The position numbers were made by a program, and so were the translations under genes. 64,000 nt of DNA from Callorhinus ursinus (Eukaryota > Chordata > Mammalia > Carnivora > Otariidae): assembly GCF_003265705.1 (NCBI RefSeq), contig NW_020312902.1:13316669-13380668 (forward strand), written 5' to 3'. The notes beneath the pieces were generated by a model. It did no database searches and had not been told where the DNA came from. It saw only the letters and a list, made by a program, of their open reading frames with translations. Numbering within the stretch: position 1 is the first letter of the stretch; each line of letters opens with the position of its first letter. Below, piece after piece: positions 22,666 through 34,863 of the stretch.

Positions 22666-25600
22666 CCAACATAATATATTTTTATTCAACAATACCAGTC
22701 TTAGGCATTACCTGGTATGCTGTTGTTATTATTATAATGAGGTACGAGTTGGATGCTTTACATCCAGGAAAATATTGAAGAAAATGCATCCAACCCGCAG
22801 CTCAGAGCAATGTTTCCATAATATAATTTTGAGGGTGTTGGAAAGAATATTTGTTTCTTGATTTATCAGTGGAAAGCAACTAAGAAGAAATGTAGTTTGG
22901 AGTTAGTGATGTGAAGAAACCACAACAAAGCTCTACGTGAAAAGAGTATCACAGAATAATGGTGAACACACATAATAGATTGTACTCGTTGTCATCATCA
23001 GACTTGTTTTGATGGAACAGGCTCTGACACCTTAAAAAAGAAATTATTATTTGGCCTTTAAGAATTATTTTCTCACCTGATTATGTAATTACAGCCATGA
23101 CAATATTGTACTTGGAAGCAGGGATTAAAGGAAGAATGAGAAGAGACTCTCTACAGAAGGAGACTGCTCCAACAGACCAAGAAATAAACAATGTCTCTGC
23201 TTTATTCAGTTTTAGGAAGTTCAGAGGGGGTGGATTCCCACCCACTGGCTTCCAAGGTCTCTTAGTGCCAAGACCTGCAGGGTGAATTCTCAAGTAAGTT
23301 CTCATTTTCTTTGTCCCCTTCCCATGGTCAAGAAGAAGCTTGACAGGGCCACGTGAAAGATGGAGTGATACACTAGTAAATAGATTTGAGTGGCTGTGCT
23401 CATCCCGAGCCAATCCACACCTGTGTTACTTAAAGGCATCTCTGACATTTCAGACAAGGTTAAATAGGTGTAATATCCTAACACATCATAATATATATTA
23501 ACTTGGCATAGGAGACTGCATCAAACATCCAAATATCATTTTTAGGTATGTAGATGTAAGGGAAAAACAGAGAGAAAAATCTGCCCATCAAATAAATGCC
23601 CAACTCTTCAATTTAGCTCTTTACTAGTATCTTCGCAATATTTAACCCCACTGTTCCCCAAAGTCACTCAACATTCCATGAAAATGGGCATCTACTCATC
23701 AGACTCTGGTTCTCATCTCATGCTGGTATTCCACCAGACATGCCTTTCTCCCAAGCTCCAGTAATTCATCCTTGAAGCCAATTCATCTCCAAGTCCCCCC
23801 AAATTCCTCAAGTTAGATTTAACCTTCCTCTTTAGTGATTCTACAACACGGAAAATCACAGCTTTAATACAAGTTAGTCTGTGATCACTAACTACCCTAA
23901 TAGGGTCATGTATCTTTCCAGTAGATTGTGAGTCTCATGCACCACCTTCATCTCATCAAACAAAATATACTCTATGAAAGTGCATTAATTTAGTTGAATT
24001 GAATGTGAAAGCTTCCTAGTTTTCCCAGATGCATTACTCAAGGGCATTCAGAGTCCAGAAAAATTATAGTCTCTTTGCTAACTGGCCATATGGTACACAA
24101 TCTCAGTTTCTATAAGAATCTCCAGTGAAGGAGGTTAAAAACTAATGACCCCTAGAGACCAATTAAATTCGGCTTTATCTCCAAATCACAGAATGCATCT
24201 CCAGGTACAAATCAGCAACACCCTCTAAAAGCCTTCAATACGGTCATGGTCTAGATAGTGTCTGGATACAATTTATTCTCTTGGTATTAAATGCCTTCTA
24301 GAATCTAAACTCCAACCACCTATCTGGCACTCATTCTTGTACCTGGTGAGCATCTATTCGATGCAATTAGATTGGCTAGCTCATGGTCTTACAAATCTAC
24401 ACCATCCATCTAGTTCTTGACTCATGCAGGTCTTAAAATATGGAATGTGTTCCACTTCTTCCTCTGCAGGGCAAAAAGATGGTAATCAGATTGGTAACAT
24501 TGCAAAAAAAGAACTAGGCATATACGACTCATTCCCAGGTCCACTATTTTGGGGATTTGCCTGCAAAGATCACATTCTCTGTACCTCACTGCCGTGGTGT
24601 TCTAGGAAGAGGCTTCCACAAGACAGCTTCTGATTTACTATTTGTGCATGTGACTAGATGGGTGCATCCAGGTCTGGCAGGCAGTATTAGCAAGCCCACT
24701 TGCTCCTATATAACTTTTAAAAGCAATAAAGCTGGTATTTGATCTCCACTTGTCTCACCCTTTGTCTCTGTCTCAACTGACTACAGTCTGGGCAGGTAAA
24801 AAAAGGAACTTTGTTCACAGGCTTCTTCAAAGCCCAATAAACTAGGTTGCAAGCTTCCAGAGGGTAAGAATCGGTATCTCTCCTGCCTTACTCATGGGCT
24901 TTAACACAAAGCAGGGTCCCAATGAACCCGGATAAAATTAAATGGAGACAAACTCAACACAACTGGTTTTAGAGAAGTTGCCTGGCCTGGTATGTCTTCC
25001 TTCTGTATAGATGGAATGACACCATGCATTTTCCCCCCAAAAGACCAAAAAGGCATGGCTGACTTCAGCAAGACCAAAAAAATACATATATCTAGGCATA
25101 TTCTTCATTTTGATCCATGTTCCGCTTCAGATCAGAGTGTCTCACTATTCACAATGACCAAGGTGCTCTTTATTACAAAAAGAACAGCACAGTGCCAAAC
25201 TCACCTGCCTTATTGATAGGGTCAGAGACACAGGGATTTCTCAATTGGAAGGTCGTCTGCAGCAATGTCTACCCTGTCCTACTGAGGTCTGACCACAGGA
25301 GTATGAATAATTGTCTCATCTCTATAGCCTCACTTACGTGAAGAGGAACCTGGTTGCAATGGCCTCAGTCCTAGGAACATTTCATCTAAACCTTCCCACC
25401 AGAGATGACTTACTGCCCAATAACAAAGGGTATTTCTGCCTCCAGGTATGATTAGAGGCATGTAAAGGTAAGCTTCCCAAAGAAAACCCTTTACACACCT
25501 TAGTCATCTTTACCAGTTTTTGTAATTCTAAGAAAAAATCTGGGCCATTTCCCAAATGGGGACCTTGTCGTTAAGGGAATCAGCACTTGTCAACAACGTC

Positions 25601-26569
25601 CTAGGAAATCACGGTATTTCTACTGATTCTGTTTTACACCCAGTGCCATTCACTTCTCTCTCTTTCTCTCTTTTTTATTGTACTTCTATTCACCCCCAGA
25701 ACTTTGTGTGGTCCTCTTACCTAATAAAATAACTAGAATCTTTTACCACTCTCAGTAACTTCGATACCAGTGTAGGGATGCTAGGACTTCGCCAGGCACT
25801 GCTCAGAAGACACCACAATAAAGCAGGAGCCCCTACACTGATCTCTCTATTCTGAAAGCTGCTCCCATGCCTCTAAGATGAAAACTCGTAAGGGAGCAGT
25901 TCACCCACACCATCTTAAGCTACCGCTCATGACAGACAACTCCTCCCTCCATGAATGAATGACCTCCACCAGTGTAGTAGGTGTAGGTTTGACCACCAGT
26001 CACTAGTGAATGCTGGATAATGAAATACACCCCTTTACTCAAATCAATCCATCATACCAACAAGGTGAGCACTGTGGCCAGGACCATCAAAGGTCATACA
26101 CTGCCGTTAGAGACATAAAAAGCGACCCAGGCTTAAGGTCACTGAAACAACTTGTTTTTCTCTAGTTCCTCTGTGGAGTCACTTGGTTTCCTAGATAAAT
26201 TAATTCTTTAACTGGTGATCACATTTAAAAACAAAACCTCAATGTAACTGAAAACTCAGTAAGGTCATCATATTAAACAACAACTCAAAGTAAGTCAAGG
26301 TCAGTTCTTCACCATACTCCAATGTTGGCATCTGGTTGCATTTTAGGGAATCCCTCATCCCCAGCACTGATAGTCACTTTTCTTTTCCTGTATAACTTGT
26401 TCATAAGATGTTATTTTCCAAATGATTTAAGATATACTAATAGATACGTGCCTCCACTCAGAGTCCGTAGAGTTGAAAAAGGGACTTAAGCGAGCCCACG
26501 TAGGTCAAATACCTGGGCGTCTGGCTCATAATCATGCTCATCCACCAAAGAACATTCACTTCAGCCACC

Positions 26570-26770
26570 ATCTATTCAAGTTTGCTGAGTCAACCACCAC
26601 TCTAGATGCTTTACTTATGTTCTCTCTCATTCTCACAACCATCTCATTAGGCAAATATTTTATCCCTGTTTCACAGGTGATGAAGTTACCTGCCCCAAGT
26701 CACACAATCGCTAAAGGGTACAGCTACCATCCGAACCCAGGACTGGCTGACTGCAACGCTCATGTTTATC
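26570..26770 (+). repeat. MIR, 60 bp downstream of a SORCS3 exon
   Basis: CCATCTCATTAGGCAAATAT, CCTGTTTCACAGGTGATGAA and CCAAGTCACACAATCGCTAA follow MIR order. It lies in the donor-side intron of the 26831-27010 exon. Confidence 0.7.
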
Positions 26771-26830
26771 CCATTAAAACTCCTCCAAAAGAGAGGCAGA
26801 CCCAGGTGCAGGACCATCTTGGCTACATAC

Positions 26831-27010
26831 CTCATACAATTCAATAATAATGTTTCCCATTAGACCTCGGCTACTCTTAATGTTCTCCATGGCCAGGGTG
26901 AAGTAGATGCCACGCATGTCTGAGATGTAGAGGTTGTACGTGTCGTTCTGGTTCCATTCTTGGACGGCTGCAAACACTTGGTTCTCATCGGTACTGATGA
27001 TGTGCATGTC
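26831..27010 (-). CDS. SORCS3: SORCS3 coding exon, second in window (60 codons)
   Basis: This 180-nt exon starts and ends at codon boundaries and is the longest exon in the window. It begins DMHIISTDENQVFAAVQEWN and ends MGNIIIELYE. The acceptor is TCTTCTTCCAG|GAC and the donor is GAG|GTATGT. It covers propeller strands of the VPS10 domain. The sequon Asn-Asp-Thr, within QNDTYN at about codon 22 of the exon, is a probable N-glycosylation site. The paralog-informative part is the stretch from YISD through IKSSRG, which in SORCS1 is very different as I recall it. One apparent difference from remembered human SORCS3 is Met in ISDMRG where human has Thr. An open frame continues upstream of the acceptor in the genomic strand, but it is intron: the splice signal and the family sequence both place the boundary at the GAC codon. 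Confidence 0.96.
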
Positions 27011-27779
27011 CTGGAAGAAGACAGAACACCTGTAAGGCAGCAGATCTCCATACCCCTCTGCCCATGGGGACCCAGAGTAATTACCATGACTTATGAATGG
27101 TGGAGAAAAAGCCTGAGTTATAGGCGATGTTAAACAATTCTGTGTCGGACCAAGGCTATAAATTAAGAACTTCGTGATTTCTGCTCCTTGCTAAATGACA
27201 GCAAGATGGGTGTGAGGGGCTTTGGTGGTTACCATTTTCCATGGTTTCAAGGGATTCATCCACTTCCATTTTTTTATTTTTATATCTGAAAGTTAGTGTT
27301 AGTGCTAACGGAGACATATAGCCTTGCCAGAGGAAACTCACACATGCAAAGACAGGGCTTAGCCCTTCTTTAGATATTCATTTACTTTTCCAAACTTTTT
27401 AGTGTAGTGGTTGTGAAACTTCTCTTCAGGATCTTCAGAGTCATGGGGATTTCGAGAAGCGTGGCAGGGAGGCAAAGCCAGTGGGCGGGGCTCTGGGCTT
27501 CCAACTGTCTTTCAACCAGAGCGGCACCACTTGAATCTGTTTTATCCTGGAGTTCTGCGTGATATTTGGGGAGTAAAAGGTGAGGGAGGTTCTGCTGCTA
27601 AAAAAATAATATTTGAAAATCACTGATAATAGCAGAAAGGATACTCAACCTGGAATTTAGTGTTCTGGGTCCTAGTAGGAACTCTACTAGAAGTTAGCTA
27701 TATGATGCGGGATGTGTCTGTGTCCCTGAGCTTCAATTTTCTCACCAAAATACTGAAGAGGTTGGGCTACTGCTAAAAA

Positions 27780-28010
27780 TAGTTAACATCTGAGCACTAT
27801 TCTAAGGCATCTAAATGTATTATTTCAGTAAAAATCCAAATAATTCTACAACAGAGGTAGTATTATTTCCATTTTACTGAGGAACAAACTAAGGTACGCA
27901 GAGGTTTGCCAACTTGCTTCATATTACATAGCCAGTTAGTGGCAGAACCAAGTGTTGAACCTCTGTCGTAGGGCTCTAACCTAATTGTTAGCTTCTAACC
28001 ATTTGGATAT
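27780..28010 (+). repeat. MIR
   Basis: TAACATCTGAGCACTATTCT, TCCATTTTACTGAGGAACAA and TTACATAGCCAGTTAGTGGC follow MIR order. Confidence 0.7.
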
Positions 28011-29344
28011 ATAGTCTCCGGATCAGAAGTTGCAATCCTATGACCCATGTGATGAATGTGAATCATAAATGTTTGGTCTGACCACAGCCTCTACTGAATA
28101 CCTGATGGTGTAGTCTTTTAGGTGAAGTCAGCACTCAGGAAGACTCAGCCTTAAGTACCCAAATGTTCTTATAACCTGCCTCTTAGATATTCATGTTAAC
28201 TTCCTGGTCCCTGAAGTCACTTTAGTTTAGTTTGTATACCTGGACTAGAACATTTCTAAAATCAAATCTAATCAGTTCACAATTCAAAAGAGTTTATAAA
28301 AGCCAGTTTTCATATGTGGCTAGGCGCCATACAAAGAGGATCACAAACTCAAGTCCTTCCCTAAGGAATTCACACTGTCAGGAGGAAATGTTGACACAGA
28401 TAAACACTGGACATAATGGAAGCAGTTAAAAAATTCATAACTACACAGGTATATATGCCAAAGAGTAATGGCATCCTGAGAAGGCAGGAGAGGACCCTGG
28501 TCACTGTGGTGGCAAGCATTCATAGTAGGGGCACGGGCAATTGGAGCTGACAGTGAGTAAATCACGAGGCCGGATCTAGCTTTTACCATGTTTGACCAAC
28601 CTTTCCCAGAAATGATTTCAGCAATAAAAGGAGGTAGCAATGTTTATAATATCACAACTATGGAGCGCTTCTCCAAGACATTTTTCAAAAGGAGCAAGCT
28701 CATTCAATTTGGACAACGAGGAGGTGGGAAAAGTGAGAAGCGATCTGGATCTTTTTATTGGAGAATCTGTCAGATCTCAGCATCTGGCCTGGAACTCCCT
28801 AGGTCACCTTGACTAAGACCTCACTAGCTCATTTGTGCTTACACACCTTATAGAATTACAGGATCCCACTGAGCTGCTTGAAAATGGAAATACGGCTTCC
28901 TCTTAAAAACCCTGTGATGAAATTGTGTTGTGTCGGTGTGGAATGAAAGCCGGAGAATCCAGTAGGAGGGGAAATAGCAGCTGCAGGAAATACAGATTAA
29001 ATTCACTTACCCTGTTAAAAATGCAATAGAAATGCTGGGCTTTTCCCAGATGTTTTGGTTATAAAAATGAATGAGCTGAGTTATTTTAGACTAAACTAAT
29101 GTAAAAGAAGTAGAAAAAACAACTTAAAACACGGGGGCATATGGTCAGGATGAAAGGTAGCCAGCTTAGCCATGAGCGTGGGCTGTATCGCCTGGCGTGC
29201 AGGTACTGCAGGCTCTGGGGGACAGGGTGCTCTCTAGCAGCCAGGACTCTGCGAAGTCAGCTTGAAAAGTTCTTAATTTCCCTAAGTCACTTAGCTAATA
29301 AATGGTATTACTAATATTTAAACCCAAGACTATCTGAATCAAGA

Positions 29345-29560
29345 AGCTAAACTCTTTTATCAGTGGGAGTATAACTCAATATGCATCAAAATGACCTGGA
29401 GATCTTAAGAGCACACAGACTCCCATGTCCCACTGCCTGAGGTCTGAGTCAGTGTGTCTGGTTGTGAAGGCTTAAATCCTACCATCCGAACCAGGCTTCC
29501 AGACAAGTCAGGTGCATGCAGTCTGGGTCATCACTCTTTGAAAAAGCTCTGAACTACGTG
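29345..29560. mobile_element. Worn MER5-like element
   Basis: The pattern AAAATGACCTGGAGATCTTA and CACTGCCTGAGGTCTGAGTC resembles MER5-type hAT remnants, but it is heavily diverged and the termini are unclear. Confidence 0.35.
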
Positions 29561-30282
29561 TCCTCTCTCCAAATAGATCTTCTAGTTGAATAGGGATCAA
29601 CAAATAATAACCAGAATACTAAGTGTTCAAGAAGAAATAAAAGCATTTTCAGTAACATTGGTCAAATAGGGATCTGAATGATAATTAAGTGTATTTCTTG
29701 AGTCCTGTGATCTCAATCTAACCCCAAAGCATGTGCCACCTCCTTCCAAAAAAAATCAAAGACATTCTTCCTACTCCTGAGAACATGCAGGGTGAGATCT
29801 GACTGGTGATGAAGAGAGACACCAAAGTGGGGGAAAAGCAGTAAGTAAATTCTGATTGGGACTTTACCTAACTGGAACTTGGACAGCATCAGACATAACC
29901 ACATTCATGTTTTTATTTGGAGAACAATTATAAATAACACTCCCCCTATGCCCTCCCATTAATTTGGAGGAATCATAGCTGCCTTTCGCAAACCTAAACG
30001 TGAGACTTTGTAGGTAAACAATGGTGAAAACACTTCCCCGTGATTGAAACATGTTCGTGTAATCTGGGCTGAATGTAACTGCATTCATTATAAAAACACA
30101 TATGCTATTCAGCATCTGCCATGCACCAGACGTTGTAACAAAAATGCAGAGAGGACCAAGATGTAGAACCTCACCTCAAGCAGATGCCCAATGGCGGTGG
30201 GCATGTCATGCACTCTTTGCCTTCTCCGAAGCTGACTAAGGTCCCCGGTACAGGTACTGATAGGAATACAAAGGCTTATAGA

Positions 30283-30300
30283 TGGGGGTGGGGGTGGGGG
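30283..30300 (+). repeat. G-rich tract
   Basis: Three runs of five G separated by single T. It is a weak G-quadruplex candidate because only three clean tracts are present. Confidence 0.7.
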
Positions 30301-30809
30301 CAATCCATGGAAATGTGTGGAAGTGGCTTGAAAGCAGTTTTTCCCTGACGAGGGTGAGGACAGACAGTGGCCAAACTTATGGGGCTCTGCATGGCACACC
30401 TCAGTTTTACCCAGAAGGAAACACAAAACTAGCACAAGATTTTAAGCAGGAAAAAGAGAGAATTAGAACTGACCAATGCAGAGATTTGGTTGGGGAAGAC
30501 CAGCTTCATTGTGTGATCACATTTGTCACAGAGGCAGCTGGAAAGGTGGATTTCGGTGGGGCAGGGGAAGGCTTACGAGGCGGCTGTAACAATCTCAGTG
30601 AGGGCCTAAACTAATGAAGCAGGTTTTCCATGAGAACCCCATGAAATGGACTCGTGAGATATCAGGGAGGCAGAACCCATAGGGGATAAACGAAAAGGGC
30701 ATATCTTTAGTATGTCAGATACCTGACTTACAAAATTCCCCCTTATTAGCATGCTCAATCATAACCAAATACTCATCGTTAAATATGTGTGTAATTACTT
30801 ATTCTACGC

Positions 30810-30955
30810 CAGTCTCTCTCATTAGTCCATAAGCTCCCAGAGGGCAGACACTGTGTCTTTCTTATGGATCACTTCATTTCTAGCACTTACTAAGTATCGA
30901 TGGTAGTATACATGGTAGCTATCCAATAAAAGTTTTCGTATGAATGAATAGATGG
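30810..30955 (+). repeat. L2 LINE 3' end
   Basis: AGTCCATAAGCTCCCAGAGG, GCAGACACTGTGTCTTTCTT and a TATGAATGAATAGATGGAAT tail follow the L2 3' end pattern. Confidence 0.7.
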
Positions 30956-30959
30956 AATA

Positions 30960-31580
30960 AGTAAACACAGGAGAAGGGTGAAATTTTAGGGATACGACAT
31001 AAGGTAGAGAGGCTGAGCTCAGTTCTAGAGTTTTAAAATGGGATCTTTCAAGGGAGGTACTTCAGAAAAGCAGTCCAGGGTTCAATGAGTATGGGATGGG
31101 ACTATGGATATAGATGTCACCCATATGAAGAGAAGGAATAAGGTCACCTAGGAACCATGAAGAATGCCAGGAGAACTTAGGATCATCAACATTTAAGGGT
31201 GGCAGGGGAAGGAGGTCCAGAAAAGTGAATCAGAATAAAATACTCCACAGGGAAGAGTATCAGGTATGAATTCTTTTCCAACAGTGTCAAAAGCTCCAGA
31301 AAGGTTAAAAAAAAAAAAAAAAACAAGATAAAGTTGTAGAAATGTCTATTGGATTTGGCATGGAGGTGCTCCCTGGTAACAATGGCTAGAGGATTTTTGG
31401 TGGAACAGTGGAGAGAGGGGTGTGGGAAAGCAGAAGGCAGCTGACAGTGGGTTGAAGAGAGGATAGGAAGCAACAAAAGAAATTAGAATTACAGATAACA
31501 TTTTAAGAGTGTGGCTGCAACACAGCAAAGAAGGATAAATCAGTATTTGGGGAAATGTAAAAATTAAGGAAAACTGTCCC
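30960..31580. repeat. Ancient mammalian dispersed repeat, family not assigned
   Basis: It has the same sequence style as 240-1230, including GTCTATTGGATTTGGCATGG and a purine-rich body. A poly-A run at about 31304 interrupts it. Confidence 0.4.
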
Positions 31581-33426
31581 AAGGAAATTAAGGAAAAGGT
31601 TAATATCACTGTCATTATCATTATAATAAATTTTCTCAAGCATATTTCCCTCTCCTCCCTTTTATTATTCGAAGTGGGATTAAACAATATTCTACTGTCA
31701 AGTAAAAGCAAACCCAGACTTAGGTAGGGAGAGCCTTTATGTGCAAGACTATTGCAAAAGGGAGAACACTCTGGCTATCATATCTGCATGCTCCTCAGAG
31801 TGAAGGCAGGAAAGAATTATTTTTATGTAGAGAAAGTAAAACAAGGCTAAAGAGAACTGGGTGTGGGGAGCAGGGCGAGCAGTTGGCGCAAGAGGGGGCC
31901 ATTGAACAGGAAACCGTCCTCCTTACAGTCAGGTGACTTTCAGAAGGGTGGTTAACAGGGGTTGTGCTGAGTTCTAGTGCCTACTTAAGCGCATAGGAGG
32001 GGGTCAAAGTTCAGGCGCTAGGCAGGGAAGGTGAAAAGCCAGACTAAGTCTGGTCCAGTCAAATTAGCCAGCATTTTGTCCAGATTGTCCCCCAGTGGGG
32101 ACAAAGAGTTCAGCTAACCATTTATAAATAAAGAGTGAGGATTTGGTCTCGTCAAAGGTAAATAGGCAGGTATCTGCATCTTAGCGAGGTGCATGGGGAA
32201 GAGTGGTTTTTCAGTGAGCTACTTCCAGGAACACAAAGAGTTGGGTATTTCTTAAACCTCGCTGGTCTGCAGAAGCACTGGGCTCAGTAAAGTTCAATGG
32301 TATTATGATGCCCATTTCACAGATAAGAAGACCTGGGCTCCTGGATAAGCAAGTGGCAGAGCAGGAAAGAAAGCTCAGGGCTTCTTGCTCAGAAGCTCCA
32401 TTGCCTTTAGGCCAGGCTACCATGGCTCCCTGTCATCTGCCTCCTCGCCCCCTGCTGGTGTGTGCCTTCCATGTCCCACCCACCCTCCCCCGCATCTATG
32501 CCCAGGGACTGGTTATGGAGGACTCAGCACAAGGTTGCTGCTCCTAATAATGCCACTCATTATTAATGGTGTTCATTTCATTCTCTGCAAAACACTCGAA
32601 GCCATGGAGTGCCCCAGGGGAGCATGTTCTGAACAGACAGGCTGGGAGGAGAGGTGTGAGGGCAGTGATGACAGGGAGCTTCTCCTTGTTCTTGTTTTTA
32701 AGCAAGATGCCCAACAGCAGCCACAGTCCTGGAACAGCAACAACTTGCTCAAAAGCCATTTCCATTTTTAAACACTTCCACCCCCTCTGTCCTCACCTCC
32801 TCGGCCTAGGCTAGGAAAATCTGAGCCAATGCTGGCTAATAAAGGGGATCAATAACCATCCAGCTATTTTCACAGCAGCCCTCATATTAATGAAGCTGCT
32901 CTGGATGGAGTTCTAAAGGGGCCACATGGATGGTACTCTACCACGATAAATTGCCATGGGGTTGCCGATCACTAATGGAGTGTTCCAGGGTTGTGATCAA
33001 TCCCAGGCTTCATTTGTCCCCACCTGCAGCCACACTGCCCAGGGGAGCAAACTGTTTTCCTCGGAAGGTTAAAAATACATAAGATATGCACACAATGCAG
33101 AGACAGAACAGGCCTTACACGGGGGATATGGTTTGGAAAGTTCCTGAAATGCTTCTCCTGAGCCAATACATGGAAATCATCAAGTTACTGCAAGGGGTCT
33201 TTCTCCTTCAGAAAGAATATGATTGAGAACTTCCCTTTCCTCATCTTCTCCAAGCAGGGATACCCCTTTCCTGCTTGGGTTTAGAATATCTGATGGGTAC
33301 ATCCTGCAATCACAATGCTATATAATGGTCCCACACCAACCAGTCACAGAGAGGGTAGAGAAAATGAGAAATTGATCCCATGGCCCCCAAGGCTACTTAA
33401 TACAGTCCCTGCTCATCCCATCAGCC

Positions 33427-33448
33427 TCCTCTCTCTCTCTCTCTCTCT
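33427..33448. repeat. (CT)n microsatellite
   Basis: About eleven perfect CT units. Confidence 0.93.
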
Positions 33449-33539
33449 GCAACCCAGTCTCTTGAGATGATGTTTCAGTTTGTTGAATGAACCATATTCT
33501 CTCTCTTAAAATAGGGCCTGTTTGTGTCTTTTCTATTGG

Positions 33540-33860
33540 TTTTTCAACCCTTGTTTGCAGGGTTAACTCCTTAATCCTCTTATATTGTCTTAAACCTTTC
33601 TTAGGAAACTCATCCTCAGTATCCATATAGGTAAGCTCCACCTATTATGTCACAATGGTCCTTGAACTTCTATCCCTATAACACTCCCTACACCTACAAT
33701 TGCTTGTTCAATGTCTCTCTTCTCAATCAGAATATAAGCTCCACGAAGGCAGAGACCATTTGTGGCTTCTTTTCTACTCTCTCCCTAGAGCTTAACTTAG
33801 TGCCTGGCACAGAGTTAAAGCCTACATGGGAGAAAGAACAGTTCAATGGATGAATAAAAG
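33540..33860 (+). repeat. L2 LINE 3' end
   Basis: AGAATATAAGCTCCACGAAG, GCAGAGACCATTTGTGGCTT and TTAGTGCCTGGCACAGAGTT are the usual L2 terminal pattern. A GAAT-rich tail follows at 33899. Confidence 0.7.
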
Positions 33861-33898
33861 AAGGATCAAACAAGTGAATGGATTCATGCATGCATATA

Positions 33899-33938
33899 TG
33901 AATGAATGAATGAGTGAATGAATGAATGAATGAATGAA
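33899..33938. repeat. (GAAT)n microsatellite
   Basis: About ten GAAT units with one GAGT interruption, probably grown from the tail of the L2 element just before it. Confidence 0.92.
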
Positions 33939-34773
33939 AGAAACAACCAGGGGTAGACAGTTACCCACCTTCTTGTCCCATAATCCCTCCCACCTCGGTA
34001 CTCATTTAACCTTTCATGATGTTTCCCAGCACCAGCTTGCAGACCCAAATCTTTGCAACATTACATTTGATATGTGTCCAACCAGAGACTTGGCTTTTTT
34101 CTGCAGCCTCATTAGGCAATGCAATTATATCCTGTCCATGTTCAGACTGAGATTCTAAGATCCATCTCCTCCAAGAAGCCATTGTTCACAAGGGATGGAG
34201 TCCACAGGGTAAGTTTTATGATTTTCCAATAAAGGAGTTAAAATGCCATCATTTGATATTAACATTATAGTAAAGTATTCCTTTTTAATTACTCATAGTG
34301 GCAGAAGGGAGCAGAAACATAGGCAGTGCATTTACATTTGGCATTAAAATGTGGAAAGAAGCATGAACTCCACGAGACTCACCTATGCACCTTTATGCAC
34401 ACGTACATAAAGTGTCTGGGCTCCCCCTGGGCACTTCTGAGCCTGTTCCTCTGTTTGGCAGTAAGGCCTTTGCAAGAGGGAGGAACTCCCAGAAGGGATT
34501 GAGTGCTAGCTCTCCTTTCCCTGGGAAGTGACCCCAGGTGATACAGGATGTATGAGACACAGGGAATCAAAGCTCTTGCCTGCATACCCTGCTGAGCGAG
34601 GCATAGAGAACCCAGGTTCAGGGCCATCAGCAGAGGCCAGAGCCCCACAGTGGCAAGTCAGGTTCAATGCCAGCTTGTCTCACAGGCAGAAGTCAAACCT
34701 CCCTGCCGCCCAACGTGGTGGCCTCTCCCTGCTGCTTTGTCGGACAGGACCCAGGGCAGCAGGTTGGACATAC

Positions 34774-34863
34774 CTTGGGCAGGGAGTACTTGGGCAGCTT
34801 TATCTGGGTGAAGGCCTCTCTCCGATAGGACACATAGTAGCTGGCTCTTCCACCAGTTGTCAC
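34774..34863 (-). CDS. SORCS3: SORCS3 coding exon, first in window (30 codons)
   Basis: This 90-nt exon starts and ends at codon boundaries. It encodes VTTGGRASYYVSYRREAF followed by TQIKLPKYSLPK. The acceptor is a pyrimidine-rich tract ending TTATGATCCAG and the donor is AAG|GTATGT. It is a blade segment of the VPS10 beta-propeller, which binds propeptides and neurotrophin-type ligands in the lumen or outside the cell. From memory, human SORCS3 reads VTTSGR and AFAQ at the two places where this one has VTTGGR and AFTQ. The next exon follows after a 7.8-kb intron. The preceding exon should end with the segment remembered as DEYIFIQ; I could not find it in the remaining 29 kb and it probably lies beyond 64000. 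The exon call is very secure. The SORCS3 assignment rests on it together with the other four exons. Confidence 0.95.

Larger units (their letters stand above)
18200..26830 (-). other. SORCS3: SORCS3 intron between second and third visible exons
   Basis: This is an 8631-bp GT-AG intron. It carries a possible DNA-transposon remnant at about 20390-20545, an old L1 3' end (21175-21940) with a (CA)n tract inside it, a MIR-like piece at 22005-22100, a (GATA)n tract, a hAT element (22187-22665), an L2-like 3' end near 23640-24000 and a MIR at 26570-26770. About 18200-20380 and 24000-26550 hold nothing I can name with confidence. Confidence 0.75.
27011..34773 (-). other. SORCS3: SORCS3 intron between first and second visible exons
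   Basis: This is a 7763-bp GT-AG intron with no young SINE or L1. It carries MIR-like sequence at 27650-28010, a worn MER5-like piece at about 29345-29560, a G-rich tract at 30283-30300, L2-like tails at 30810-30955 and 33540-33860, an unassigned ancient repeat at about 30960-31580, a (CT)n tract and a (GAAT)n tract. The remaining stretches, such as 28020-29340, 31700-33400 and 33950-34770, show nothing I recognise. Confidence 0.7.
10666..34863 (-). other. SORCS3: SORCS3 gene, partial: five consecutive internal exons
   Basis: This is a gene-level entry for the span of visible coding exons; the gene continues beyond both window ends. SORCS3 is a type I membrane receptor of the VPS10 (sortilin/SorLA/SorCS) family. 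It is expressed mainly in neurons and acts in protein sorting and at the postsynaptic membrane. The five exons splice in phase into 199 codons of the VPS10 propeller, which I estimate to be roughly residues 400-600 of the ~1,220-aa human protein (from memory). SORCS3 is preferred over SORCS1 and SORCS2 because segments such as AAVQEWNQNDTYNLYISD, IKSSRGLMGNIIIELYE and SENPYSSGRISSKETAPG match SORCS3 as I recall it, whereas SORCS1 differs at many of these sites. Intron lengths are 7763, 8631, 1536 and 5671 bp. All four internal introns are GT-AG. No stop codon or frameshift interrupts the joined frame, so the gene looks intact here. Confidence 0.93.

Noticed and set aside
26473..26847. 124-codon plus-strand open frame
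   Set aside because: It lies over a MIR and the edge of a SORCS3 exon on the opposite strand.
31300..31325. Third tail-only retroinsertion at the poly-A run
   Set aside because: No target-site duplication flanks the run, so simple poly-A growth explains it.
31346..31711. 121-codon minus-strand open frame
   Set aside because: Low-complexity sequence within an ancient repeat, with no recognisable domain.
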